Counted from the first letter of the stretch, positions 49,452 to 60,626 are shown. The stretch: DNA of 64,000 nt from Brachybacterium sp. Z12 (GCF_014400405.1 NZ_CP060496.1:1178001-1242000), one strand, 5' to 3'. The notes: generated by a model from the letters alone, not told the origin. Translations and numbers: made by a program.

Positions 49452-50546
49452 TCGCGATCATCATCTCCGGCGCCGTTGCGCTCCTCTTGTCGATCCTGGG
49501 CACGCCGCTGTTCATCAAGGTCCTCCAGCGACGCGGCTACGGCCAGTTCGTGCGCGACGACGGCCCGACCACGCACGCCACCAAGCGTGGCACCCCGACC
49601 ATGGGCGGCGTCGCGATCATCCTGTCGGTCCTGGTCGCGTACTTCTTCACCCACCTGGTGCTGTGGACCAGCCCCAGCGTCTCCGTGCTGCTGGTGCTGT
49701 TCCTCATGGTGGGTCTCGGGGTGGTGGGCTTCCTCGACGACTACCTGAAGATCTCCCAGCAGGACAGCACGGGCCTGCGCCCCCGCTACAAGCTGCTGGG
49801 GCAGTTCGTGGTCGCCACCGCCTTCGCCGTGCTCGCGCTGCTGTTCCCGGACGAGAACGGCAAGACCCCGGCCTCGACCCATATCTCCTTCGTGCGTGAC
49901 GTCCCCTGGCTGGACCTCGCCTTCATGGGCACCATCGTCGGCTTCATCCTCTTCGCCATCTGGGCGAACTTCCTGGTCGCGGCGTGGTCCAACGGCGTGA
50001 ACCTCACCGACGGGCTCGACGGCCTCGCCAGCGGCGCGACCATCATCTTCACCGCCGCGTACCTCATCATCAGCTTCTGGCAGTGGCGCCAGGTGTGCAA
50101 CATCGACCTCGACGCCGGGGAGTGGTGCACTGCTACGACGCCGCGATCCCCTGGACACGGCAGTGCTGTGCGCCGCGGTCATCGGCGCCCTGGTCGGGTT
50201 CCTGTGGTGGAACACCTCACCCGCGAAGATCTTCATGGGCGACACCGGGTCGCTCGCCCTGGGCGGCGCCATCGCCGGCATGACGATCGTCTCCCGCACC
50301 GAGATCGTCGGCGCCATCATCGGCGGCCTGTTCGTGATCATCTCGCTGTCCGTGATCATCCAGGTCACCAGCTTCAAGGCCACGGGGAAGCGCGTCTTCC
50401 GGATGGCCCCGCTCCAGCATCACTTCGAGCTCAAGGGGTGGAACGAGGTCACCATCGTGGTGCGCTTCTGGATCGTGGCCGGGATCCTGGCCGGCATCGG
50501 ACTGGGAATCTTCTACCTCGACGCCCTGCCGAGGCTCACCTCATGA
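49448..50546 (+). CDS. mraY: Phospho-N-acetylmuramoyl-pentapeptide-transferase MraY; two frameshifts
   Basis: Polytopic membrane enzyme making lipid I. Family blocks: [34 protein letters not shown] and, after repair, [16 protein letters not shown] and [19 protein letters not shown] 49448 overlaps murF. Breaks: near 50127 (one C missing; repair reads [11 protein letters not shown]) and at the C run 50148-50151 (C5 written as C4; repair reads [16 protein letters not shown]). Repaired length about 366 residues. Confidence 0.94.
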
Positions 50547-52050
50547 CGACCGAGCAGCCTGTGCTCCCCGTCCAGGAGCGGGCGTGGCCGGGCCTGGACG
50601 TCAGCGGTCTGCGGATCCTGGTCACCGGCTTCGGCATCTCCGGCTTCGCCATCGCGGACCAGACCATGCAGCGCGGCGCCCGGGTGCTCGTGGTCGATGG
50701 GACGGACACTCCCGAGATCAGGGAGCGCGCCCAGATCCTCGAGGTGCTCGGGGTGGAGTTCCGCCTCGGCACCGAGCACACCCGCAACCTGCCCGAGGAC
50801 CGCGAGATCGACCTGGTCGTCACCTCCCCGGGATGGCGCCCGGATCAGCCGCTGCTGCTCGCCGCCGCAGCCGCCGGGATCCCCGTCTGGAGCGAGATCG
50901 AACTGGCCCGCCGGATGCAGCCGGCGGACGGCCCGGCCTGGCTCGGCATCACCGGGACGAACGGCAAGACCACCACCGTCACCATGCTCGAATCGATCCT
51001 CCAGCACGCCGGCCTCCGCGCCGTCGCCTGCGGGAACGTCGGCCTGCCGGTGATCGAAGCGGCGCTGGACCCCGAGGGCTTCGAGGTGCTCGCCCTCGAG
51101 CTGTCCAGCTTCCAACTGCATTGGACCGAGCACCTGGACTGCGACGCCGCCGTGGTGCTCAACGTGAGCGCCGACCACCTCGACTGGCACGGAGGCGCTG
51201 AGCCCTATGTCGCGGCGAAGGCTCGCATCTACCAGGGCGTGCGCACCGCCTGTGTCTACAGCGTCGCCGACGAGACCACCCGCCGCCTGGTCGAGGAGGC
51301 GGACGTGGTCGAGGGCGCCCGCGCCGTCGGCCTCACGCTGGGGCCTCCCGGACTCTCCGAGCTCGGGGTGATCGACGGAGTCCTGGTGGACAGGGCGTTC
51401 CATCCCGAGAGGCGCAACGCCGCCGCGGAGCTCGCCACCCTCGAGGACCTCGCGCATCTGGGGCCGCAGGGTGCCGGCCCGCACCTGGTGCTCGACGCGT
51501 TGGCCGCCGCGGCGCTCGCCCGCGCCCATGGGGTCGAGGCCCATGCGGTGCGGGACGGGCTGCGCGCCTACCGGATGGGCGGCCATCGTGCCCAGCACCT
51601 GGCGACCGTCGACGGCATCGACTTCGTCGACGACACCAAGGCGACCAATCCCGCCGCCGCTGCGGCCTCCCTCCGCTCGGCCGAGCGGGTGGTCTGGATC
51701 GCCGGCGGGGACACCAAGGGCGCCGACCTGGATCCACTGATCGCCGCAGCACGGGACCGGCTTGCCGGGGTGGTGCTGCTGGGGACGGACGCCGAGCCGT
51801 TCACGGGCGCACTATCACGACACGCGCCCGACGTCCCCGTCCGGCGCATCGATCCGGGCGACACTGGCGACGTCGCCGGACGCTCCCGGCTGATGGAAGA
51901 CGCGGTGCAGGCGGCCCGCGCCCTCGCCAGGTCGGGGGATGTGGTGCTGCTGGCTCCCGCGGCCGCGTCCATCGACCAGTTCCGTGACTACGCGGAGCGG
52001 GGGATCTGTTCGCCGAGGCTGTGACCCGACTGCCAGGAGAGCGCTCATGA
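50543..52050 (+). CDS. murD: UDP-N-acetylmuramoylalanine--D-glutamate ligase MurD; one frameshift near the end
   Basis: Adds D-Glu to UDP-MurNAc-L-Ala. Nucleotide-fold N-terminus ([12 protein letters not shown]), ATP loop [11 protein letters not shown] (about residues 136-146), [20 protein letters not shown], and the C-terminal [11 protein letters not shown] and [11 protein letters not shown] blocks. ATG 50543 overlaps the mraY stop (ATGA). At the G run 51999-52003 one G is missing; repair gives [18 protein letters not shown] and a stop at 52050, restoring an ATGA overlap with ftsW. About 502 residues. Confidence 0.96.
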
Positions 52051-53548
52051 CGCTGGAGGACACCCGACGGGAGCCCCGCAAGGACTCCCGCCGCTCCACC
52101 GGCGTCGTGCGCCCCGACGAGGACCAGCCGCTCGGCAACATCGGCGGCCGTGTGCGTGATGGTCTCGGCAACTGGCTGAGGTCCCCGGCGCTCGACTTCT
52201 ACGGACTCATCATCGTCGGCGCCCTGCTCGTCAGCGTCGGCCTGGTGATGGTGCTGTCCTCCAGCTCGGTGGGCAACATCTCCCGCGGCGCCTCCGGCTT
52301 CGACGGCTTCATCCGGCAGGGCACCTTCGCGGTGATGGGGGTGGTGGCGCTGGTGACCGCCGCACTGCTGCCGCCCGGCTTCTACCGGCGCGCCGCCTGG
52401 GTCCTGTTCGCCGTGGGTCTGGCCCTGCAGTGCCTGGTGCACGTGCCCGGCCTCGGCGTCGAGGTGTACGGCAACCGCAACTGGATCCAGATCGGCTCCC
52501 AGCGCCTGCAGCCCTCGGAGTTCCTCAAGCTCGCGCTCGCGGTATGGCTGGGCGCCCTGCTCGCGACGAAGCGGCCCCTGCTGACCAAGCCCTTCCACCT
52601 GTTCATCCCTCTGGCCCCGGGCGCCGGCGTGGCCCTCGGACTGGTGATGTGGGGCAAGGACCTCGGGACCGTGCTCGTGATGGGCATGCTCGTCGCCGGT
52701 GCGGTGTGGGTCGCGGGGTCCCGCGCCGGTGGTTCATCGCCGCCGGCGGGCTCGGCCTCGTCGGCGTCCTGGTGCTGACCATCACCAGCGGCAACCGCAT
52801 GGCCCGCATCAACAACTGGATCCACGGCACCTGCCCGGGCGACTCCTGCCTCCAGTCGGAGCAGGGCCTGATGGGCCTCGCGGAGGGCGGCTGGTGGGGC
52901 GTCGGCCTCGGTCAGTCCCGCCAGAAGTGGGGCCGCCTGCCCGCCGCCGAGGACGACTACATCTTCGCGATCATCGGTGAGGAGCTCGGCCTGATCGGCA
53001 CCCTCGGGGTGCTGCTGCTGTTCACCGCCCTCGCCCTGATCATGCTCCGCATGATCACGCGCCTCGACGACCACTTCATGCAGATCACCGTTGCCGGCAT
53101 CAGCGCCTGGCTGCTCGGCCAGGCCTTCGTGAACATGATGGTCGTCACCGGGCTGCTGCCCGTCATCGGCGTCCCGCTGCCCTTCATCTCCTCCGGTGGC
53201 TCCGCACTGCTGGCCTCGATGACGGCTCTTGGGCTGCTGATCTCCTTCGCACGCCGTGAACCAGGTGCCGCCGAGGCGATCGGAGCCCGGCTGAGCTCGG
53301 TGCGCCGCTCGATCGGGGTGCTGCCCGCTCCGCGCGAGAGCGGTGCCGCCAAGGACACCGCAGCGGCCCGCGCCTCGTCCGCCCCGAAGAAGAAGGGCAC
53401 GAAGCGTGCGAAGAGCGGGAAGCCGAGCACGTCGAAGCTCTCGCCGAAGCCCTCCGAGCGGGCGGTGAAGCGCTCGGGCGCCCGTTCCTCGTCCACCCGC
53501 TCCCGTCGCTCGGGCCGCGGCTCCGCACCCTCCTCCAGAAGGTCCTGA
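52047..53548 (+). CDS. ftsW: Lipid II-polymerising glycosyltransferase FtsW; one frameshift
   Basis: SEDS-family polymerase of the septum, about 500 residues with roughly ten membrane segments. Signatures: GNRNWIQIGSQRLQPSEFLKL region, MWGKDLGTVLVM, EELGLIG and PLPFISSGGSALLASM. ATG 52047 overlaps murD. The G run 52715-52718 is one short (G5 written as G4); repair reads AGVPRRWFIAAGGLG. The cytoplasmic C-terminal tail of about 85 residues is very rich in Lys, Arg and Ser and lacks domain similarity I recognise. Confidence 0.95.
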
Positions 53549-54639
53549 TGCCCACCACGACCGCACCCCGCATCCTGCTCGCCGGTGGCGGCAGCGCCGG
53601 GCACGTGTCCCCGCTGCTGGCCACCGCCGCACAGATCACCCGCCGCAGCCCCGAGGCCGAGGTGCTCGTGCTCGGGACCCAGGAGGGCCTCGAGGCCGAT
53701 CTGGTCCCGGCGGCCGGCTATGAGCTGGTCACGATCGAGAAGGTGCCGTTCCCGCGCCGCCCGAACGGTGCCGCCCTCCGCTTCCCGGGCCGGTTCGGCG
53801 GCTCCCTCCGCCAGGTCCGCAACCTGCTGAAGGAGCGGCAGATCGACGTGGTCGCGGGATTCGGCGGCTACGTGTGCCCGCCCGCATATCTCGCGGCCGC
53901 CTCGCTGCGCCGCCCGCTGGTGGTCCACGAGGCGAACCGCAGACCGGGCCTGGCGAACCGGCTCGGCGCCCGTCGCGCTGCCGCTGTGCTCACCGCCTTC
54001 GACGGCTCGAGCCTGCCCCGCGCCCGCCGCATCGGCATGCCGATGCGCGAAGAGATCGCCCACCTGGACCGCGCCGCCCACCGGGACGAGGCCCTGCGCG
54101 GGTTCGGTCTGGACCTCGCCCGCCCGGTGCTGCTGGCCACCGGTGGCTCCCTCGGTGCTCTGCGGCTGAACACGGCCGTGGCGGAGGCCGCCGAGTCCTT
54201 CCTCGAGGCCGGAGTGCAGATCCTGCACGTCACCGGCCGCGGCAAGTCGGAGGGCCTCCCGGAGCGAGATGGCTACCGGGTCGTGGAGTACGTCAGCGCC
54301 ATGGAGGACGCCTACGCCGCCGCGGATCTCGCCCTGACCCGCTCCGGTGCGGGGACCGTCTGCGAGCTCACCGCCGTCGGCCTCCCGGCGGTGCTGGTCC
54401 CGCTGCCGATCGGCAACGGGGAGCAGGCGTTGAACGGCCAGGAGGTGGTCGCGGCGGGCGGTGCGCTGATGGTCGCCGACGCCGACCTCGATGCCGCGCA
54501 TCTGCGCTCCCAGGTGCTCCCGCTGCTGCGCGACCGATCGAGGCTGACCGCGATGGCCGACGCCGCGCGTGCCTTCGGCATCACCGACGCGGCCGAGGTG
54601 ATGGCCGACGTGGTGACCGGCGTCGCACGCCGAGCCTGA
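53548..54639 (+). CDS. murG: UDP-N-acetylglucosamine transferase MurG
   Basis: Complete 363-residue GT28 enzyme converting lipid I to lipid II at the inner membrane face. Loop 1 is LLAGGGSAGHVSPLLA (about residues 7-22); VVAGFGGYVCPPAYLAA and LTRSGAGTVCELTAVGLPAVLVP contain the donor-binding motifs. ATG 53548 shares one base with the ftsW stop. No frameshift. Confidence 0.97.
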   Translation: MPTTTAPRILLAGGGSAGHVSPLLATAAQITRRSPEAEVLVLGTQEGLEADLVPAAGYELVTIEKVPFPRRPNGAALRFPGRFGGSLRQVRNLLKERQIDVVAGFGGYVCPPAYLAAASLRRPLVVHEANRRPGLANRLGARRAAAVLTAFDGSSLPRARRIGMPMREEIAHLDRAAHRDEALRGFGLDLARPVLLATGGSLGALRLNTAVAEAAESFLEAGVQILHVTGRGKSEGLPERDGYRVVEYVSAMEDAYAAADLALTRSGAGTVCELTAVGLPAVLVPLPIGNGEQALNGQEVVAAGGALMVADADLDAAHLRSQVLPLLRDRSRLTAMADAARAFGITDAAEVMADVVTGVARRA

Positions 54640-54674
54640 CCCGGGCGTCCCGCCGAGCGGACTACGGTGACCTC

Positions 54675-56188
54675 ATGACTTCCCCGAGAACGGTCCGGTC
54701 GCGCAGGCGACGCCGCGCACGATCCTGCGCCCCGGGGACGTCATCACCCAGCCCGACTGGCCGATGGACCGGAGCGTCCGCTTGGTGCACGTGGTCCGCA
54801 TCGGCGGCGCCGGGATGAGCGCTGTCGCCCGGCTCGCGCTCGAGGCCGGGCTCGCCGTCTCCGGGTCCGACTCCCAGGACGGCCAGTTCATCGCGCCGCT
54901 GCGCGAGGCCGGGGCTCGCATCGGCATCGGGTTCGACGCCGCTTCGCTGGCCGAGGACCTCGACCTGGTGATCGTCTCCACCGCGGTGCGGGCTGACAAC
55001 CCCGAGGTCATCGCAGCGCGCCGCCGGGGATCCCGGTGATCCATCGCGCTGCGGCGCTGGCCGGCCTGCTCGCCGGGCGCGCACTGCTGGCCGTCGCCGG
55101 CACCCATGGCAAGACCACCACCACCGGTATGGCCGTGACCGCGCTGCGCGGCGCAGGCCACGACCCCGCCTGGGCGCTCGGCGCGGCCGTTCCCGATCTC
55201 GGCCGCAACGCCGGTCTCGGCGCGGACCCGGCGGCCGCGGGGATCGCCGAGGAGCTCGCTGTGGTCGAGGCCGACGAGTCCGACGGCTCCTTCCTCGCGT
55301 TCGCGCCGCGCGCCCTCGTGGTGACGAACCTCGAGCCCGACCACCTCGACTTCCACGGCGACGCTGCGACCCTCACCGCCGCCTTCGATGCCCTCACCAC
55401 GCAGATCACGCCGGACGGCACGCTGGTGGTGTGCGCCGATGACCCGGGCGCCCGAGCACTCGGGGAGCGCGCCGCGGCCGCAGGTCGGACCGTCGTGCTC
55501 TACGGGGCCGATGACGACGCCCAGTGGCGGCTGCGCGCGGAGCGCAGCGGTCCCCGCGGCGCCGAGATCGAGGTGGACACCCCGCAGGGACCGCTCGCCG
55601 TCGCCCTGTCCGTGACCGGCCATCACAACGTGCTGAACGCCCTGGGCGCTCTGGCCGCTGCCGCAGCTGCCTCGCCCTCCTCCGCCCCCGAGCAGCTCGC
55701 ACGGGGACTGGCCGGGTTCACCGGTGCCTCACGGCGCTTCGACGTCGCCGGCACCGTCGGGGAGTGACGGTGGTGGATGACTACGCCCACCACCCCCGCG
55801 AGGTCGCCGCGACGATCGCCGCAGCCCGCGGCATCGTGCAGACACAGGCGCAGCAGGGCCGAGTGCTCGTCGTCCTCCAGCCCCACCTGTTCTCCCGCAC
55901 CCGCGACTTCGCCGGCGACTTCGCCGCCGCCCTCGACGTCGCGGACCGGGCCTGGGTGCTCCCCGTCTACGCCGCGCGCGAGGACCCCGACCCCACGGTC
56001 GATGCCCGCACCATCACCTCTCTCGCGACCGACACGGTCACTCCCTGGTTGACGGCGAGCAGCTCGGCGAGCTCATCACCGCCCATGCTCGTCCCGGCGA
56101 CCTGCTGCTCATGCTCGGCGCCGGCGACATCGTCGAGATGACCCCCGCGCTGATGGCGGCGCTGGATCAGCACGGAGCCCGCGGCTGA
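54675..56188 (+). CDS. murC: UDP-N-acetylmuramate--L-alanine ligase MurC; four frameshifts
   Basis: Adds L-Ala to UDP-MurNAc. [19 protein letters not shown] (N-terminal nucleotide fold), [11 protein letters not shown] (ATP loop), [10 protein letters not shown] and [10 protein letters not shown] identify it. ATG 54675 lies six bases after TACGGT. Four single-base losses: C run 54681-54684, G run 55026-55029, G run 55759-55762, and near 56037-56043. Repair gives one frame of about 505 residues ending at 56188, where the stop overlaps the ftsQ start. It is the most fragmented gene in the window. Confidence 0.93.
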
Positions 56189-57261
56189 TGGCACGCCGTC
56201 CCAACGCGCCGAAGCCGCGGCAGAGCACGCGACGACCGGCCCTCTCCCCGGCGCCCCGCCGGGCGCCGTCCGCTCCTGCGACCCAGGAGCCCGATGCGCG
56301 CCGGGCACGGTCGAGCAGCAGCTCCCCGCGCCGTCCCGGCTCGCCGGGGTCGGCCGGCACCGCGCGAACCGCTCCCTCTGCGCCCTCGGCACGCTCCGCG
56401 CTCTCCCCGCCCTCACCTGCCGCGCCGCCGGCCGGACGTTCGCGGGCCGTGGGCCGGCCCCAGCCCTCCGCGGAGCTCGCCCCCGCCGCGACGAAGCCGC
56501 AGGTGTCGCAGGGCGAGGGACGGGTGGTGCAGGCCGCTGAACGCTTCCGTGAGCTGGTGGCGGGTCGCCCCTGGCGCCGTCGCCGACGCGCGATCATGGC
56601 CGGTGCGGCAGTGACGGTGCTCGTGCTCGCGGCAGTGTGTGTCACCGCGATCTTCCTGCCCGCGCTCCAGGTGCAGCAGATCGACGTCGAGGGCACCGGA
56701 TACGTCGAGCAGGAGGAGGTGCGCGCGGCGGCTTCCGCGCACGCCTCGGGAAGCGTGCTGCTCCTGCCCACGGGAGAGATCGCCGCGGATGTCGCCGAGG
56801 TGCCGGGCATCGACTCTGTCGAGGTCGAACGATCATGGCCGGACGGCGTGCGCATCAGCGTCACCGAGACCGCACCGATCGCCCTGCTCACGAAGACCGA
56901 TGGCGCCACCGCGGTGATCGGTGCCGAAGGGCAGGAGCTCCCGGCTGCCGCAGGGGAGGGGGCTTCGCTGGTGCCGCTGGCGGTCGCGGGAGGCTCCGCG
57001 GATCCGGAGGGTGCCGCCGAGGCGATGGCCGATGTCCTCGCAGCGATGCCCGAACCGCTGCGTGGAGCGGTCCAGGAGGTCACGGCCTCCAGCGCGAGCG
57101 ACGTGACGGTGGTGCTCGCCCTCGAGGACGGCGGCACCAAGCAGGTCGTCTGGGGCGATGCGCGCGATGCGGAGCTCAAAGCCGAAGTGGTGCAGGCGCT
57201 GGTGGGCCAGCCCGGGACCGTCATCGACGTCTCCTCCCCAGTCGCCCCGGTCACCCGCTGA
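56188..57261 (+). CDS. ftsQ: Cell division protein FtsQ
   Basis: Complete 357-residue bitopic membrane protein. About 130 disordered Arg/Pro/Ala-rich cytoplasmic residues precede a membrane segment (about 133-155), then a POTRA domain (LQVQQIDVEGTGYVEQEEV onward) and the FtsQ beta domain. It connects the FtsW/FtsI synthase to the FtsL/DivIC pair. ATG 56188 overlaps the murC stop. No frameshift. Confidence 0.94.
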   Translation: MARRPNAPKPRQSTRRPALSPAPRRAPSAPATQEPDARRARSSSSSPRRPGSPGSAGTARTAPSAPSARSALSPPSPAAPPAGRSRAVGRPQPSAELAPAATKPQVSQGEGRVVQAAERFRELVAGRPWRRRRRAIMAGAAVTVLVLAAVCVTAIFLPALQVQQIDVEGTGYVEQEEVRAAASAHASGSVLLLPTGEIAADVAEVPGIDSVEVERSWPDGVRISVTETAPIALLTKTDGATAVIGAEGQELPAAAGEGASLVPLAVAGGSADPEGAAEAMADVLAAMPEPLRGAVQEVTASSASDVTVVLALEDGGTKQVVWGDARDAELKAEVVQALVGQPGTVIDVSSPVAPVTR

Positions 57262-57323
57262 GAGCTGATCGGGCCCGAACGGTGATCTCGCCCGCGCTCG
57301 AGGGCCGACACGCGCACGCGGTG

Positions 57324-57353
57324 TTTGCGTGCAGGTGCCTGCGTCCATAGCGT
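57324..57353 (+). promoter_or_regulatory. Candidate ftsZ promoter
   Basis: TTTGCG (57324-57329) and TAGCGT (57348-57353) are 18 bp apart in the 215-base ftsQ-ftsZ gap. The spacer contains the palindrome GCAGGTGCCTGC, and GCACGC/GCGTGC flanks the -35. ftsZ commonly has its own promoters in Actinobacteria. Confidence 0.45.
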
Positions 57354-57476
57354 CAAGGGAAAGGAGAAGCGCCCCGAAGTCCGAACCTCAACTCGAGGTC
57401 GAGGGTTTCGGAAGTCCACGACCAGGTGCGACGCAGGCCCACTCCTCGGATGAACGACAAGAGCAAGGACCAACAC

Positions 57477-58822
57477 GTGGCCGGAACGCAGATCTCACTC
57501 GCAGTCATCAAGGTCGTCGGCGTCGGCGGCGGAGGTGTCAACGCCGTCAACCGCATGATCGAGTCCGGCCTCAAGGGCGTCGAATTCATCGCGATCAACA
57601 CCGACGCACAGGCACTCCTCATGTCCGATGCGGACGTCAAGCTCGACGTCGGCAAGGAGATCACCCGTGGTCTCGGCGCCGGCGCCGATCCCGAGGTCGG
57701 CAAGCGTGCCGCCGAGGACCACGCCGAGGAGATCGAAGAGGTCCTCCGCGGGGCCGACATGGTCTTCGTGACCGCCGGCGAGGGCGGCGGCACCGGCACC
57801 GGCGGCGCTCCCGTCGTCGCCAAGATCGCCCGCAGCCTCGGCGCGCTGACCATCGGCGTGGTCACCCGCCCCTTCACCTTCGAGGGCCGCCGCCGCTCCA
57901 CCCAGGCGGAGTCCGGCATCGCCTCCCTGCAGGCCGAGGTCGACACCCTCATCGTGATCCCCAACGATCGACTGCTGTCCATCGCGGACAAGCAGGTCTC
58001 CATGCTCGACGCCTTCAAGAGCGCGGACCAGGTCCTGCTCAACGGTGTCCAGGGCATCACCGATCTGATCACCACGCCGGGCTTGATCAACCTCGACTTC
58101 GCGGACGTCAAATCCGTCATGCAGGGAGCCGGGAGCGCCCTCATGGGCATCGGCTCCGCGCGGGGCGAGGACCGCGCCCTCCAGGCGGCGGAGCTCGCGG
58201 TCTCCAGTCCGCTGCTCGAGGCCTCGATCGACGGCGCCTACGGCGTTCTGCTCTCCATCCAGGGCGGCAGCGACCTCGGCCTGTACGAGGTCTCGGAGGC
58301 GGCACGCCTGGTCCAGGAGGCCGCTCACCCGGATGCGAACATCATCTTCGGCTCCGTCATCGATGACGCCCTGGGCGACGAGGTCCGCGTGACCGTCATC
58401 GCAGCCGGCTTCGAGGGCGGCGGTCCCGTGACCCGACAGGACGTCACCCCGCAGCACCGCCCCGAGGCACGTTCCGAGCACCCCCGCTCCGAGCAGCCCC
58501 GCGCCGCGGCACCGCGTCCCCCGCCCAGGAGCAGCGCGCCTCCCACGGCGCTGGCAGTGCGGCAGCGGGAGCCGGCTCTGCGACTCCCGGTGCCTGGGGT
58601 CTGCCCCAGCAGGCGTTCTCGCCGTCGCGCCCGAGCGAGACCGAGCCCGAGACCGAGGTGCTCGACGCGGCCGACTCCGAGGAGGGCCAGCACGCACAGC
58701 ATGATCGGGTCTCCCCGCAGCCCGCTCCGCGTGCCCCTGAGCGTGAGCCGGCGCGCCCGCCGCACATCGAGGAGCCGCCGTCGGACGATGACGACCTCGA
58801 TCTGCCGTCGTTCCTCAAGTGA
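57477..58822 (+). CDS. ftsZ: Cell division GTPase FtsZ; one frameshift in the C-terminal linker
   Basis: Tubulin-like GTPase forming the Z ring. [17 protein letters not shown] at the N-terminus, the GTP loop [12 protein letters not shown] (about residues 103-114) and NDRLL follow the family. I choose GTG 57477 ([13 protein letters not shown]) with AAGGA seven bases upstream; ATG 57450 is in frame. The C run 58518-58522 is one short; repair opens a Pro/Glu-rich linker ending [12 protein letters not shown], the conserved tail that binds SepF and FtsW. As read, the frame instead runs on into the next gene. About 448 residues. Confidence 0.97.
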
Positions 58823-59552
58823 CCTCGTCACTTCCTGCACGGGCCTCGCGACTTCGCGGGGCCCGTGCCCTTTCACGGGCCGTGAGGGTGGGGTGAGCGC
58901 CGGGGAGCATGCCGGGCTGAACCTCGCCCAGCATGTCGGCGATGACGAGCGGGCCGTCGTACGCAACCGGGAGCTGCTGGACGCGGAGCTCGGCGTGCCC
59001 GTGGTCTTCGTCGATCAGACCCACTCCACCGATGTCCATGTGCTGCCAGCCGCGGGCCCGGCGCCGGTGGTCTCCGCTGACGCCCTGGTGACCGACCGCG
59101 GCGACGTGGCGCTCGCGATCATGGTCGCCGATTGCCTGCCGGTGCTGCTGAGCGATCCCGTCAGCGGCACGATCGCGGCCGCCCATGCCGGCCGCGCGGG
59201 ACTGCTGGCAGGAGTACTCGAACGCACCATCGAGGCGATGACGCAGCTGGGCGCCCGTCCCGCGGATCTCACCGCGAGCATCGGGCCCTCCATCTGCGGC
59301 GCCTGCTACGAGGTCCCGGAGCCGATGCGGGCGGAAGCGGCGCAGCAGCTTCCCACCACGTGGGCGGAGACCTCCTGGGGCACCCCGGCCCTCGACCTGC
59401 GTGCCGGCGCGATCGAGATCCTCGGCGCAGCGGGCATCCCGCGCTCCGCCCTCGAGACCGACCATCCCTGCACCCTCGAGGATGAGCGCTTCTACTCCTA
59501 CCGCCGCCAGGCGCGCACCGGCCGCTTCGCCGGCGTGCTCCGCCGGGCCTGA
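58819..59552 (+). CDS. pgeF: Peptidoglycan editing factor PgeF / YfiH laccase-fold protein; probable N-terminal frameshift
   Basis: About 244 residues. The family is a purine nucleoside phosphorylase-like zinc enzyme and has been linked to editing of wrongly loaded MurNAc peptides. Motifs: [38 protein letters not shown] and [12 protein letters not shown] hold the metal ligands His, Cys and His. GTG 58819 would overlap the ftsZ stop (GTGA); its frame joins the main frame if one C is missing in 58868-58870, giving [14 protein letters not shown] 58891 is a shorter alternative. Confidence 0.87.
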
Positions 59553-59742
59553 GCCGCCTCCGCAGAGGGAGCGATGAGGCTCAGGCGCTGTCCGCCGTGC
59601 TCGCGACACGCTCACGACACGCCGGGCGCCTCCCGGGGCCGGGGAAATCCCTGCGGTAGTTTCGGTGGGTAAGGGCTCCCGCGCACTCCCCGTGCTTCCC
59701 CGGAGTCCAGGTCAGCGTGAACAACAGACTGGGAGATCTGCG

Positions 59743-60231
59743 ATGGGAACCTGGCGCAATGCCATGGTCGCACTCGGCCTCGCCAACGAGGTCGACGACG
59801 AGTACTACGAGGACGAGCGGCTCAGCCACGACGAGGCCGCCGCTCCGTCCCGCCGCACCGAGCGGGGCCCCGAGCCCGCACCCGAACGGGAGGCCCAGGT
59901 GACCCCGATCCGTCAGCATTCGAACGTGGTGGCCATGGCCCCGGCAGTGGAGGAGTCGATGCACCGCATCACCACGATCCATCCGCGGTCCTACAACGAT
60001 GCCAAGGCGATCGGCGAGTCGTTCCGTGACGGGGTCCCCGTCATCATGAACCTCTCCGACATGCAGGACGGCGACGCCAAGCGCATGGTCGACTTCTCGG
60101 CCGGCCTGGTCTTCGGCCTCCGCGGCACCATCGAGCGTGTCACCTCCAAGGTGTTCCTGCTCTCGCCGGAGTTCGTCCAGGTCGACGGAGACACCTCTGC
60201 CGACGAGGGCAGCTTCTACAACCAGAGCTGA
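59743..60231 (+). CDS. sepF: Cell division protein SepF
   Basis: Complete 162-residue protein that anchors FtsZ to the membrane. The N-terminus MGTWRNAMVALGLA is the membrane-binding amphipathic helix, followed by an acidic linker and the compact SepF domain (about residues 72-150) with IHPRSYNDAKAIGESFRDG and RMVDFSAGLVFGLRG. In Actinobacteria, which lack FtsA, SepF is the main FtsZ anchor. ATG 59743 is chosen by homology. The 190 bases before it show no clear hairpin. Confidence 0.95.
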   Translation: MGTWRNAMVALGLANEVDDEYYEDERLSHDEAAAPSRRTERGPEPAPEREAQVTPIRQHSNVVAMAPAVEESMHRITTIHPRSYNDAKAIGESFRDGVPVIMNLSDMQDGDAKRMVDFSAGLVFGLRGTIERVTSKVFLLSPEFVQVDGDTSADEGSFYNQS

Positions 60232-60239
60232 GCTCTCTA

Positions 60240-60530
60240 GTGCAGATCGTCGCAGGGGTGCTGTACCTCGCAGTGCTGTTGTACCTCCTCCTGCTCATCT
60301 CGCGCCTGGTGCTCGAGTGGATCCAGTCCTACGCACGGGAGTACCGGCCCTCAGGCCTGGTGCTGGTGCTGTTCGAGGTCGTCTACACGCTGACCGACCC
60401 GCCTGTGCTGGCGCTCAGGCGCCTCATCCCTCCGCTGCGCATCGGCGCCGTCGCCCTCGACCTGAGCCTGATGATCCTGCTCGTCCTCGGGTGGATCCTG
60501 CTGAGCGTGCTCGGAGGCCTGGCGATGTGA
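60240..60530 (+). CDS. YggT family membrane protein
   Basis: 96-residue protein with two hydrophobic blocks (about residues 4-24 and 70-92) separated by LTDPPVLALRRLIPPLRIG, the family's conserved linker. GTG 60240 starts eight bases after the sepF stop. YggT genes lie between sepF and divIVA in most gram-positive division clusters; the function is unknown, with links to osmotic tolerance elsewhere. Confidence 0.92.
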   Translation: MQIVAGVLYLAVLLYLLLLISRLVLEWIQSYAREYRPSGLVLVLFEVVYTLTDPPVLALRRLIPPLRIGAVALDLSLMILLVLGWILLSVLGGLAM

Positions 60531-60565
60531 GGACCTCCCGGTTCGGGAACCTCCGCACCATCCGC

Positions 60566-60571
60566 TAGGCT
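60566..60571 (+). promoter_or_regulatory. Candidate -10 element of divIVA
   Basis: TAGGCT lies 55 bases before the divIVA start, with TTCGGG about 18 bp upstream as a weak -35. Motif-based only. Confidence 0.3.
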
Positions 60572-60626
60572 TGACGCCAACGCGCCCCGGCGCGCATTCG
60601 ACTCCCGCACTAAGAAAAGGTGACCC

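Noticed and set aside
54675-56188. Programmed ribosomal frameshifting in murC or other dcw genes
   Set aside because: Breaks occur in unrelated genes at simple G or C runs without slippery heptamers or following pseudoknots, and murC alone would need four events. Sequencing error explains all of them.
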